DNA of 64,000 bases from Sulfurimonas sp. HSL3-1 (GTDB lineage: Bacteria > Campylobacterota > Campylobacteria > Campylobacterales > Sulfurimonadaceae), in NCBI RefSeq assembly GCF_039645995.1, contig NZ_CP147920.1, positions 1,054,001 to 1,118,000 on the forward strand, in the 5' to 3' direction. Shown one piece after another: positions 8,861 through 16,304 of this stretch (within the stretch, counting starts at the first letter, position 1; each line of letters starts with the position of its first letter). The notes beneath the pieces are model-generated. The model saw only the letters and a program-made list of their open reading frames with translations, had not been told where the DNA came from and did no database searches. The position numbers and the translations under genes were made by a program.

Positions 8861-9724
8861 ATGAACCTTTTCAACCTTTTCGGCGGCACGTCCCGACAGC
8901 AGCCTACCAAGAGCGAGGCGCCGGCACACTGGGTCAAATGTCCCTCATGCAACTCCCTGATGTACTACAAAGAGGTTGAAAACCAGAACTATGTCTGTCC
9001 CAAATGCGGCCACCATATGCGTATCAACGTTGACAAACGCATCGAACTGCTCGCGGACGAGGGGAGCTTCGTCGAGTTCGACGCAAACCTCGCGCCGGTC
9101 GATCCGCTGAAGTTCGTGGACAAGAAAAGCTACGTCAAACGCCTCGAAGAGGGGGAAAAGAAGACGGGACGCCGCTCCTCCGTCGTCAGCGGCGAGTGTA
9201 CGATGAACGGCGTGAACGTGCAGCTCTGTGTCTTCGACTTCGCCTTTATGGGGGGCTCGCTGGGCTCCGTCGAAGGGGAGAAGATCACCCGCGCCATCCA
9301 CCGCGCCATCGAGAAAAAACAGGGTGTCGTCATCATCAGTGCTTCGGGCGGGGCGCGGATGCAGGAGAGTACCTATTCCTTGATGCAGATGAGCAAGACC
9401 TCCGCCGCCCTGGCGCGTCTGGGTGAGCACCAGCTCCCCTTTATCTCCGTCCTGACCGACCCGACGATGGGCGGGGTCAGCGCCTCATTCGCGACCCTGG
9501 GCGACATCATCATCGCCGAGCCGGGGTCGCTTATCGGTTTCGCCGGCCAGCGCGTTATCAAGCAGACGATCGGTTCGGACCTCCCCGAAGGGTTCCAGCG
9601 TTCGGAGTTTCTGCTGGAGCACGGCTCCATCGATATGGTCGTCAACCGGAACGAACTCAAAGGGACCATTGCGGACCTGATCCGTATGATGCTGCCCGCT
9701 TCGGCCGACCATGACGCGCAGTGA
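8861..9724 (+). CDS. accD: Acetyl-CoA carboxylase carboxyltransferase subunit beta
   Basis: AccD with AccA transfers the carboxyl group from carboxybiotin to acetyl-CoA, the first step of fatty acid synthesis. The N-terminal zinc ribbon is visible as CPSCNSLMYY...CPKCGHH (residues about 27-50), followed by the crotonase-like carboxyltransferase core with GGSLGSVEGEKI, ISASGGARMQE and PTMGGVSASFA. The ATG at 8861 has AGGA six bases upstream; the overlapping GTG at 8858 is less well placed. It overlaps the next gene by 14 bases. Confidence 0.96.
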   Translation: MNLFNLFGGTSRQQPTKSEAPAHWVKCPSCNSLMYYKEVENQNYVCPKCGHHMRINVDKRIELLADEGSFVEFDANLAPVDPLKFVDKKSYVKRLEEGEKKTGRRSSVVSGECTMNGVNVQLCVFDFAFMGGSLGSVEGEKITRAIHRAIEKKQGVVIISASGGARMQESTYSLMQMSKTSAALARLGEHQLPFISVLTDPTMGGVSASFATLGDIIIAEPGSLIGFAGQRVIKQTIGSDLPEGFQRSEFLLEHGSIDMVVNRNELKGTIADLIRMMLPASADHDAQ

Positions 9725-10334
9725 GATAGACGCCTTCTTCACCTCCCTTCCATCCAACGCCCTCTACGCCCTCTGCGACCAGGCGTTGCTCGATTCCCAT
9801 GCCCTTGAACTCGAACCCTATGTCGAAGCCTGCCGCAGGCTGGACGTCTCGCTGATCCAGTACCGCAACAAAGCTGCGGAGACCGATGCCGTCACAGCAG
9901 CACTGGAGCGCCTTCGGGGGCTGTGGGACGGGATGCTGATCATCAACGACCGCTGGCAGCTTCACGCGCTGTGCGACGGCGTGCACGTGGGCCAGGATGA
10001 TCTGCTAGGATTCGGTGCAGATGCCGCCGCCGCGGCGCAATCCCTGCGAGGGGAAGTGGGCGGCGATTGCGTCATCGGCCTCTCCACCCATAATGCCACG
10101 GAGATCGCGACGGCCAACACGCTCGGGATCGATTACATCGGGCTGGGAGCCTTCCGGGCGACGGGGACCAAAACCGATGCGGCGGTCCTGGGCGAAGACC
10201 TGGACACCCTGGCGGCCGCTTCCGTCCACCCGGTGGCGGCCATCGGCGGAGTCGGGTTTGAGGACCGTTTCACTCATGCGCGGATGCGGGTGATGGGAAG
10301 CGCGATCATCGCGGAGGCGCAGCGATGGAAGTGA
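9711..10334 (+). CDS. thiE: Thiamine-phosphate synthase
   Basis: ThiE joins hydroxymethylpyrimidine diphosphate to the thiazole phosphate to form thiamine phosphate. Its TIM-barrel signatures are all present: [52 protein letters not shown] and AAIGGV. TenI-like paralogs are an alternative, and the substitution of A for P in GLGAF is slightly unusual for true ThiE. The start lies inside accD and the end overlaps rlmH by ten bases, which points to one operon. Confidence 0.85.
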   Translation: MTRSEIDAFFTSLPSNALYALCDQALLDSHALELEPYVEACRRLDVSLIQYRNKAAETDAVTAALERLRGLWDGMLIINDRWQLHALCDGVHVGQDDLLGFGADAAAAAQSLRGEVGGDCVIGLSTHNATEIATANTLGIDYIGLGAFRATGTKTDAAVLGEDLDTLAAASVHPVAAIGGVGFEDRFTHARMRVMGSAIIAEAQRWK

Positions 10335-10783
10335 CCCTTTACTCCATCGCGAAAAAGGAGCGGTCGATCTACGATCCGTTATACAAAGAACTTATAAAGA
10401 TGAGTTCGCGCTTCGCCAAGGTCAATGACGTTGAAATTTTCGGCAAAAACGTCACCAAAGCACACACAATAGGCGAAGAGGCCGCAAAACAGGCCTATAC
10501 GGAGAGTCTTGAGCCCTATTTGAACCGTGGATATTCGATTGCGTTGCATCCTGATGGAAAATTAATCGACAGTTTCGAATTCAGTAAGCTCCTTAGTGAT
10601 AAAATGTCGGTGCAATTTTATATCGGAGGGGCGTTCGGATTCGAAGACGCGTTTCTTCGGCGCTGCGACAAGGTGATCAGCCTGTCGCCGCTGACGATGA
10701 GCCACAAGATCGCCAAGGCGGTCCTGCTGGAACAGATCTACCGCGGATTCACGATCCTGAACAACCACCCCTACCACAAATAA
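10325..10783 (+). CDS. rlmH: 23S rRNA (pseudouridine-1915-N3)-methyltransferase
   Basis: This small SPOUT-fold methyltransferase modifies helix 69 of 23S rRNA on the assembled 70S ribosome. The GGAFGFED loop and the C-terminal knot [22 protein letters not shown] followed by the invariant ending HPYHK identify it. The length of 152 residues is normal. It lies between thiE and dksA in the accD operon, overlapping the former. Confidence 0.95.
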   Translation: MEVTLYSIAKKERSIYDPLYKELIKMSSRFAKVNDVEIFGKNVTKAHTIGEEAAKQAYTESLEPYLNRGYSIALHPDGKLIDSFEFSKLLSDKMSVQFYIGGAFGFEDAFLRRCDKVISLSPLTMSHKIAKAVLLEQIYRGFTILNNHPYHK

Positions 10784-10791
10784 GGACACCC

Positions 10792-11148
10792 GTGCAAAAC
10801 AGCGAACTGTCATATTTCGAGGAGATTCTGCGCGCTCGCAAAGCGCAGATCATGAAGAACATTTCCGGCGTCGAGGCGGAACTGGACGGTCTGAGCGACG
10901 TTGAAATGAACGATGAAGGCGATTACGCCGCCATCAGCAACGACAATATGGTTGATACCGCGATCGGGACACAGCAGGGGACCGAACTGCTCGAGATCGA
11001 ACTGGCGCTGAGCAAGATCAGCGCGGGCACCTACGGCATCTGCGAGATGTGCGAGGAGCCGATCAGTTTTGCGCGTCTCAAAGTGAAACCGCATGCGCGT
11101 TTTTGCATTGACTGCAGGGAGATTGCCGAGAAGAACAGCGCCAAGTAA
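10792..11148 (+). CDS. dksA: DksA/TraR-type zinc-finger transcription factor
   Basis: DksA binds in the secondary channel of RNA polymerase and, with ppGpp, adjusts rRNA and amino-acid promoters. The protein has an N-terminal coiled coil (about residues 5-75) with acidic tip residues (DVEMNDEGDYA) and a C4 zinc finger CEMC...CIDC near the end. At 118 residues it is the short form usual in Campylobacterota. It uses GTG as start, eight bases after the rlmH stop, with AAGGA just upstream. Confidence 0.9.
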   Translation: MQNSELSYFEEILRARKAQIMKNISGVEAELDGLSDVEMNDEGDYAAISNDNMVDTAIGTQQGTELLEIELALSKISAGTYGICEMCEEPISFARLKVKPHARFCIDCREIAEKNSAK

Positions 11149-11157
11149 GGGGGACGC

Positions 11158-12207
11158 ATGTATATCAAACGCTACAGTATCGCCGCACTACTGCTGATCT
11201 TTATGCTCGGATGGTTCGTCTACGGTTTCGTATCGAAAGAGAGCATCCACATCGACCTGCTGGGCATTATGCTCCCGTCACTGCCGGTCGCCGTGTGGGT
11301 CGCCCTGGCGATGCTGCTGCTCTATGCCGGGACCCTTGTCCATATGCTTTTCTACTCCGTCGTCGGCAGCGTACGCCTGCGCAAGTATGAAAAGGATTAC
11401 GCCCACCTGCTCGACGCCGTCGCCGACGCCTTCTTGCAAAAAGAGGACCGACGGCACGCCTTTAAGACGGAGCGCTACGCACTGATGGGCGAGATCGCCG
11501 ACCACTCACGGATGCTGCCGGAGGAGAACCTCGAAGGGGTCGAGCATCCCAAACTCGGGGCGATCATTCAGGCGATCCAGCTGATCGAGAAGGGCGAAAG
11601 CGCCGACCTCAAGCGGTTTAACCTGCCCAGCAACAACCCCCTGGTGCGCCAGAACCATATCAATCAGCTGAGCGAAGGCAAGCTCGATGCCGAAACGGTC
11701 CTTTCGAAACCGGAGCGGTTCGATTCGGAGATCCACGCACTGGCCTTCGAGCAGCTCAGTGTCTTCGCGCCGCTGCATATCCTGGAGAAGTACCGCCCCT
11801 ATATGACCTTCAAGGCGGCCCTCTCCATCGTGAACCGCATCAACGCCGAGGAGAGCACCCTCTCCGTGCCGAATGCGACGGTGGTGGACTTTGTCACCCG
11901 CATCGAGGGACTCTCCTCGCTGGATTACCTCTACCTCGGCGTCGTGATGGGCGAGCATATGCTCCCGGAGCAGCGCATCGCCGTCTTCGAGATGCTCTCG
12001 GACAACGACGACAAGGCCTTGGATGGCTACCTCTTTACGCTCTTCGACCTCGAGATGGTCGACCGGGCCAAAGAGCTGCTGCACATCACGGCGGAGAACG
12101 AATACGTTCTGTTCAAAGCCTACGCCGATCTCAAGGCGTGCAACAAGCATTATGACGTCAAGCGTTTTGCGAACATGATGCTGCAGAACTATTCTCCGAA
12201 GGCCTGA
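11158..12207 (+). CDS. Membrane protein of unknown function, 349 residues
   Basis: Two N-terminal transmembrane helices (about residues 8-25 and 42-70) are followed by a long, charged, helix-rich cytoplasmic part with no motif I recognise. It follows dksA by nine bases with GGGGG upstream of the ATG and closes the accD-thiE-rlmH-dksA operon. The arrangement suggests a conserved Campylobacterota protein, but I cannot name its role. Confidence 0.75.
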   Translation: MYIKRYSIAALLLIFMLGWFVYGFVSKESIHIDLLGIMLPSLPVAVWVALAMLLLYAGTLVHMLFYSVVGSVRLRKYEKDYAHLLDAVADAFLQKEDRRHAFKTERYALMGEIADHSRMLPEENLEGVEHPKLGAIIQAIQLIEKGESADLKRFNLPSNNPLVRQNHINQLSEGKLDAETVLSKPERFDSEIHALAFEQLSVFAPLHILEKYRPYMTFKAALSIVNRINAEESTLSVPNATVVDFVTRIEGLSSLDYLYLGVVMGEHMLPEQRIAVFEMLSDNDDKALDGYLFTLFDLEMVDRAKELLHITAENEYVLFKAYADLKACNKHYDVKRFANMMLQNYSPKA

Positions 12208-12218
12208 CAGGCCTTCGG
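12196..12218 (+). terminator. Strong hairpin spanning the stop codon of the dksA-operon membrane protein
   Basis: CCGAAGGCC-TGACA-GGCCTTCGG gives a perfect nine-base-pair stem; the stop codon TGA is the loop. No U-tract follows, so it may act as an RNA end-protecting structure rather than as an intrinsic terminator. Confidence 0.5.
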
Positions 12219-12362
12219 AACTTGTACGGCAGCCGAGCAAAACAAGGGTACCGCTCGCGTAGCGATGTTTCCTTGAAAGCCCGGCTACCTACGTTAACAC
12301 TGGGTTTGGCGTTGTCCTCACTACGTTGCGGAATTCCGCTACGCTACATCGGCAGCAGGCCC

Positions 12363-12410
12363 GCACCCCAAGGGCACTTCTTCCAGGGCGCACCCCAAGG
12401 GCACTTCTTC
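12363..12410. repeat. Short tandem direct repeat in the gap before dus
   Basis: A 21-base unit (gcaccccaagggcacttctt plus c) occurs at 12363-12383 and exactly again at 12390-12410, separated by cagggc. Part of a third unit (cagggcgcac) follows. The rest of the 255-base gap holds a palindrome GCGGAATTCCGC and no convincing gene. Confidence 0.7.
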
Positions 12411-12450
12411 GCTTCGCTCAGGGCGCACACTTTCTCACCCCGTTTTTTGC

Positions 12451-12456
12451 TAAAAT
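12451..12456 (+). promoter_or_regulatory. -10 box placed for a leaderless dus transcript
   Basis: TAAAAT ends six bases before the ATG of dus at 12463, so transcription would start at or next to the start codon. No Shine-Dalgarno sequence is present. Confidence 0.45.
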
Positions 12457-12462
12457 ACGCGC

Positions 12463-13461
12463 ATGATTCTAAAAGACATCCTTGATTTCTCCAAACCTTT
12501 ATATGTCCTCGCACCCCTGGCGGGCTATACGGACCTGCCGTTTCGCAGCGTCGTGAAAAAGTTCGGTGCGGACCTCACCGTCAGCGAGATGCTCAGCTCC
12601 AACGCGTTGGCCTACGGCTCGCAGAAGACCCTCAAGATGCTCGAGCGCAGCCCCAACGAGGATCCCTATTCGGTCCAGATCGCCGGGGCCGACACGGAGA
12701 TCGTCCGCCGTGCCGTCGAGATCCTGAACGAACAGGATGATATCGACATCATCGACCTTAACTGCGGCTGCCCCGTTCCCAAGGTCGTCAGCCACGGTTC
12801 GGGCAGCTCCCTGCTCAAGGACCTGCCGCAGATGGGCCGCATCATCGAGACGATCAAGCAGACGTCGAACAAACCGCTCACTTCCGTCAAAATCCGCCTG
12901 GGCTTTGCGGAGAAGAACCACCTCGAGATCGCAAAGATCGTCGAGGAGAGCGGGGCGGACTTCCTCGCCGTGCACGGCCGTACAAGGGCGGGCAAGTTCA
13001 AGGCCGAGGTCGACTACGATGCCATCGCCGAGATCAAGCAGGCGGTCTCCATCCCTGTTATCGCCAACGGCGACATCGACAGCTATGAGAAGGCGCAGTG
13101 GGTGCTGGAGCACACCAAGGCCGACGGCGTCATGATCGGCCGCGGCGCCGTCGGCGCGCCGTGGATCTTCCACCAGCTCAAAACGGGCAGCGCGACTATC
13201 GACCCGATGATCCGCTACGAGATCATCATGGAGCACTACGACCGCATGATCGAGTTTTACGGGGCGCGCGGGGTCCCGATGTTTCGAAAGCATATCCACA
13301 CCTACTCCAAGGGGTACGCCGGCGCCTCCGCCCTGCGCAACGACGTCAACCGCATCGACGACGTGGCGACATTTAGGAGCCTTATCGACGGCTTTTTCAA
13401 AGAGAGCCGCTACGTCGGTGAGACGACGGAGGCGTCGTCGATCGCCTGCGCTTACGAATAG
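12463..13461 (+). CDS. dus: tRNA-dihydrouridine synthase (DusB-like)
   Basis: Dus enzymes use FMN and NADPH to reduce uridines in the tRNA D-loop. The family motifs APLAGYTDLPFR, NCGCPVPKV (with the catalytic cysteine), HGRTRAGKF, PVIANGDI and MIGRGAVGAPWIF are in order along a 332-residue protein. It most resembles the DusB branch, the usual single Dus of Campylobacterota; the exact uridine cannot be read from the sequence. The promoter is so close that the message may lack a leader. Confidence 0.93.
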   Translation: MILKDILDFSKPLYVLAPLAGYTDLPFRSVVKKFGADLTVSEMLSSNALAYGSQKTLKMLERSPNEDPYSVQIAGADTEIVRRAVEILNEQDDIDIIDLNCGCPVPKVVSHGSGSSLLKDLPQMGRIIETIKQTSNKPLTSVKIRLGFAEKNHLEIAKIVEESGADFLAVHGRTRAGKFKAEVDYDAIAEIKQAVSIPVIANGDIDSYEKAQWVLEHTKADGVMIGRGAVGAPWIFHQLKTGSATIDPMIRYEIIMEHYDRMIEFYGARGVPMFRKHIHTYSKGYAGASALRNDVNRIDDVATFRSLIDGFFKESRYVGETTEASSIACAYE

Positions 13462-13475
13462 GCTGAGGGGCTTTT

Positions 13476-13508
13476 CCTAACACTCCCCTAACACTGGCGT
13501 GCTACACT
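13476..13508 (+). promoter_or_regulatory. Phased direct repeat and -10 box ahead of the response regulator
   Basis: CCTAACACT occurs at 13476-13484 and 13487-13495, exactly 11 bases apart, followed by a -10-like TACACT at 13503-13508. OmpR/PhoB-family regulators bind such one-turn direct repeats in place of a -35. The downstream gene is of that family, so autoregulation is likely. Confidence 0.55.
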
Positions 13509-13532
13509 CACTGCAAAGGGGAGGAGAAACGC

Positions 13533-14186
13533 ATGCGAATCCTGATGCTGGAGGACGATACCGTCCTCGCCGAACTGGTCGGCGGCTACCTCTCCCGCCA
13601 TTTCCGTGTCGATATCGTCTCCGAACTGGGCGATGCGCTGGCGTATATCGAGCGCTACCGCTACAGTGTCGTGCTGCTGGACCGCAATATCAACGGGGTC
13701 GACGTAGGCATGTCGCTGATCGAGAAGATCAAGCAGCGCAGCAGCGAAACGGGAGTGATTATTATCAGCGCCTACGATGCCATCGCGGAGAAGATCGCCG
13801 GGCTGAACCTCGGGGCGGACGACTACCTCGACAAACCCTTTGACAACGCGGAGCTGCTGGCGAGGGTCCATGCGCTGGCGCGCCGGAACCAGGGAACGCC
13901 CCATGTCGAGGTAGGCGGCCTGACCTGCGATATGCTGGGCCGCTCCATCCGCAGCGCGGAGGAGGAGATCGTGCTCAGCCGCAAGGAGAACGACCTCTTC
14001 TTCTACCTTCTTTCGAAACAGGGGCAGATCATCTCCAAAGACGAACTGCTTGACGCTCTCTATGTCAATCCGCAGAATATCGCCTCCAATACCATCGACG
14101 CAACGGTCAAGAACGTTCGCAAAAAACTGCCCAAAGGGATCATCAAGACCGTCAAGACGCGGGGGTACGTGATTGAAAGGGGGTAG
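13533..14186 (+). CDS. OmpR/PhoB-family response regulator
   Basis: A receiver domain (residues 1-115) has the acidic pair LEDD, the phospho-accepting aspartate in VVLLDRNIN, a serine in the switch position (IIISAYD) and the lysine in DDYLDKPF. A winged-helix DNA-binding domain follows, with LSRKENDLFFYLLSKQG and TIDATVKNVRKKL and the wing TVKTRGYVI. The ATG follows GGGGAGGAG. The 3' end overlaps the kinase gene by 14 bases. The signal is unknown. Confidence 0.92.
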   Translation: MRILMLEDDTVLAELVGGYLSRHFRVDIVSELGDALAYIERYRYSVVLLDRNINGVDVGMSLIEKIKQRSSETGVIIISAYDAIAEKIAGLNLGADDYLDKPFDNAELLARVHALARRNQGTPHVEVGGLTCDMLGRSIRSAEEEIVLSRKENDLFFYLLSKQGQIISKDELLDALYVNPQNIASNTIDATVKNVRKKLPKGIIKTVKTRGYVIERG

Positions 14187-15423
14187 AAGTCTTCAGCGGA
14201 TGGTCATTTCGTACTTTCTGCTCAGCAGCGTCATCACCTTCGCACTGCTCGGGAGCTATGTCGTCTACCGCTATCACGCCGAGCTCAAACGCAACCTGCG
14301 GCAGTCGCTGATCGTCTTGTCCGAGGACGTGGTCCGCCATAAATTCTACCTGAACGATGTCCGGACGATCCGACAGAACTTCCATCTGCTCGAAGCCTAC
14401 CACAGCGCGCCCTTTGTCGACCACTTTGACGATCTGACCTTCGCCATGACCAAGACTCCGCCGCCGGAAGCGGACGAGGTCGCCGTCATCTCCGTTCTGC
14501 CCGACGGCCGCTACCTGACGGTGCGTTCAAATACGCTGCGGATCGAACAGAAGAGTCGCGGGCTCGCCCTGCACCTGGCGGCCGTATTCGGGCTATTCCT
14601 GCTGCTGTTCGTCCTGCTTTTCTGGTTTTTTCTGGCGCGGCTGCTTCACCCGCTGCAGTGCCTGGTCCGTTACTGCCGCTCCGGAGCCGAGGCTGAAAAA
14701 GCGGTGCCGGCATGCAGCGGTTCGGCGGAAGTGAATGAACTGAAACATGCCATCATCGCCCTGCAGCAGGCAAACCGGTCGCTCTGCCGGGAGAAACAGA
14801 ACATCTTCAAGGAGGCGGCGCACGAGATCAAGGCCCCCATTGCCGTACTCAAAGCGCGGCTGTCGCTCTTCGCGGAGGATGACGCCTTTGAAAAAACGCG
14901 TTTCGTCTCCGAGAGCGAAGCGGACATCGCGACGGTCAGCAGTAAGCTGCGGGAACTGATTTTCCTCAAAGAGATCGAGTGGGATATGCGCAAGGGGAGG
15001 GAAGAGGTGGCGATGCAGGAGCAGTGCCGTCTGATGCAGCAGGTCTTCCAGCCGATCCTGGAGAAAAAAGGGCTGACGATCGTCTCGAACTTCGAAGAGG
15101 ACTTCACCCTCCGCATCCACAAGGCGGCGATACTGAAGGTGATGCAGGCCGTTTTCGAGAACATTTTCATGCATACGAAGAACGACACCGTCATCCGGAC
15201 GATTGTCGATCCGGGGAAAAAGCGGCTGGAGATCGTCAACGAGATCGGCAGCAAAAGCGACGAGACCCTCTTTAGTTCCCGCATCGGCTCCCGGATGATC
15301 AACCGTCTCGCCGACAAACTGGGGTACCGTTACGAGACCCGGCAGCATGAGGGCCGCTTCAGCACGGTGATCACCTTCGATGCGGCCGTACCGGAGGGTG
15401 ATCTGCACCTGAGCGTGCAGTAA
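14173..15423 (+). CDS. Sensor histidine kinase with a divergent ATP-binding domain
   Basis: Two transmembrane segments (about residues 12-35 and 135-160) enclose a roughly 100-residue periplasmic sensor region. The dimerisation domain holds the phosphorylated histidine in KEAAHEIKAPIAVLKARL. In the catalytic domain an N-box-like FENIFMHT is present, but the usual DxGxG loop is missing and the second glycine box is reduced to IGSRMINRLADKLG. I keep TTG at 14173, which couples it to the regulator; ATG at 14200 is the alternative. It is the partner of the preceding regulator. Confidence 0.85.
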   Translation: MKGGRSLQRMVISYFLLSSVITFALLGSYVVYRYHAELKRNLRQSLIVLSEDVVRHKFYLNDVRTIRQNFHLLEAYHSAPFVDHFDDLTFAMTKTPPPEADEVAVISVLPDGRYLTVRSNTLRIEQKSRGLALHLAAVFGLFLLLFVLLFWFFLARLLHPLQCLVRYCRSGAEAEKAVPACSGSAEVNELKHAIIALQQANRSLCREKQNIFKEAAHEIKAPIAVLKARLSLFAEDDAFEKTRFVSESEADIATVSSKLRELIFLKEIEWDMRKGREEVAMQEQCRLMQQVFQPILEKKGLTIVSNFEEDFTLRIHKAAILKVMQAVFENIFMHTKNDTVIRTIVDPGKKRLEIVNEIGSKSDETLFSSRIGSRMINRLADKLGYRYETRQHEGRFSTVITFDAAVPEGDLHLSVQ

Positions 15424-15459
15424 CGTCTCCTTACCGGCGGCATGCTGCCGTCGCTTCAC

Positions 15460-15476
15460 CGCAGATTGACTCTGCG
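15460..15476 (+). terminator. Hairpin after the two-component operon
   Basis: CGCAGA-TTGAC-TCTGCG forms a perfect six-base-pair stem 37 bases after the kinase stop; there is no U-tract, so termination strength is uncertain. Confidence 0.35.
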
Positions 15477-15518
15477 AACTCCTTTACAGACGTAACCCCC
15501 ACTTTACCGTGCCTCCTG

Positions 15519-15524
15519 TATAAT
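15519..15524 (+). promoter_or_regulatory. -10 box of the TauE/SafE-uvrA unit
   Basis: A perfect TATAAT in gTATAATcgcgcg lies 28 bases before the ATG at 15552. The -35 is not clear. Confidence 0.45.
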
Positions 15525-15551
15525 CGCGCGAATCAACACACGGGGCGGCAG

Positions 15552-16304
15552 ATGGCAGAGATTATCGAACTGATCTTTTTGGGAATTGGCGTCGGTGCGC
15601 TTTCGGGCTTTTTCGGCATCGGCGGCGGGACGATCCTGGTCCCTGCGCTGCTCTTTATCGGTTTCGATATGAAGAGCGCCGTCGGTATCTCCGTCGTGCA
15701 GATGGTCTTCAGCTCCATCTACGGCAGCTACCTGAACCTGAAAAAGGGGACCCTCGATGTGCGGATGGTCCTGGCAATAGGTGTCGGGGGTGCCGTCGGG
15801 GCGCTGGGCAGCAGCTTCATCGTCAGCGCCCTTTCGGGGCGGACGCTCGAGTGGATCTTCATGGGCTTCGTCCTCTTTGCCCTGGGGCGGCTCTTTTTCA
15901 AGACCGTCGATCATGACCAGGAGGTCAAAAAAGTCCATCCGGCGCTGCTCTTCGTCATCGGCCTGCTGCTGGGGGCCTTCTCCATCTCCATCGGCGTCGG
16001 GGGCTCCATCCTGCTTGTGCCGATCCTGGCAGGCTTCTTGCACGTGCCGCTCAAGAACGCCATCTCCGCCGGCCTCTTCTTTGTCGTCTTCTCCTCCATC
16101 TCCGGGCTCGTGAGCCTCTCGGCGGGCGGCTACGTTGATTATTACCACGGCGTCATCATCGGGATCGCGTCGATGGCGGGGGTCTTCGGCGGGATCTGGC
16201 TCAAGCACGTGGTGCCGGTCAAGCAGCACAAACTCCTGATGATCGCCTTCTACCTGGTGGTCATCGGCTATTTCTTCTACAGATTGGTGGTAAAGCATGG
16301 ATAA
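15552..16304 (+). CDS. TauE/SafE-family membrane exporter
   Basis: A 250-residue protein with about seven to eight transmembrane helices and the two glycine-rich repeats typical of the family: GALSGFFGIGGGTILVPALL near the N terminus and AFSISIGVGGSILLVPIL in the middle. Members move sulfite, sulfonates or related organic anions out of the cell; the substrate here cannot be told. The 3' end overlaps uvrA by eight bases, so the two are cotranscribed although not functionally linked in an obvious way. Confidence 0.88.
   Translation: MAEIIELIFLGIGVGALSGFFGIGGGTILVPALLFIGFDMKSAVGISVVQMVFSSIYGSYLNLKKGTLDVRMVLAIGVGGAVGALGSSFIVSALSGRTLEWIFMGFVLFALGRLFFKTVDHDQEVKKVHPALLFVIGLLLGAFSISIGVGGSILLVPILAGFLHVPLKNAISAGLFFVVFSSISGLVSLSAGGYVDYYHGVIIGIASMAGVFGGIWLKHVVPVKQHKLLMIAFYLVVIGYFFYRLVVKHG

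Noticed and set aside
12222-12485. 87-codon frame before dus
   Set aside because: Covers the tandem repeat and the dus promoter; no ribosome binding site and low-complexity product.
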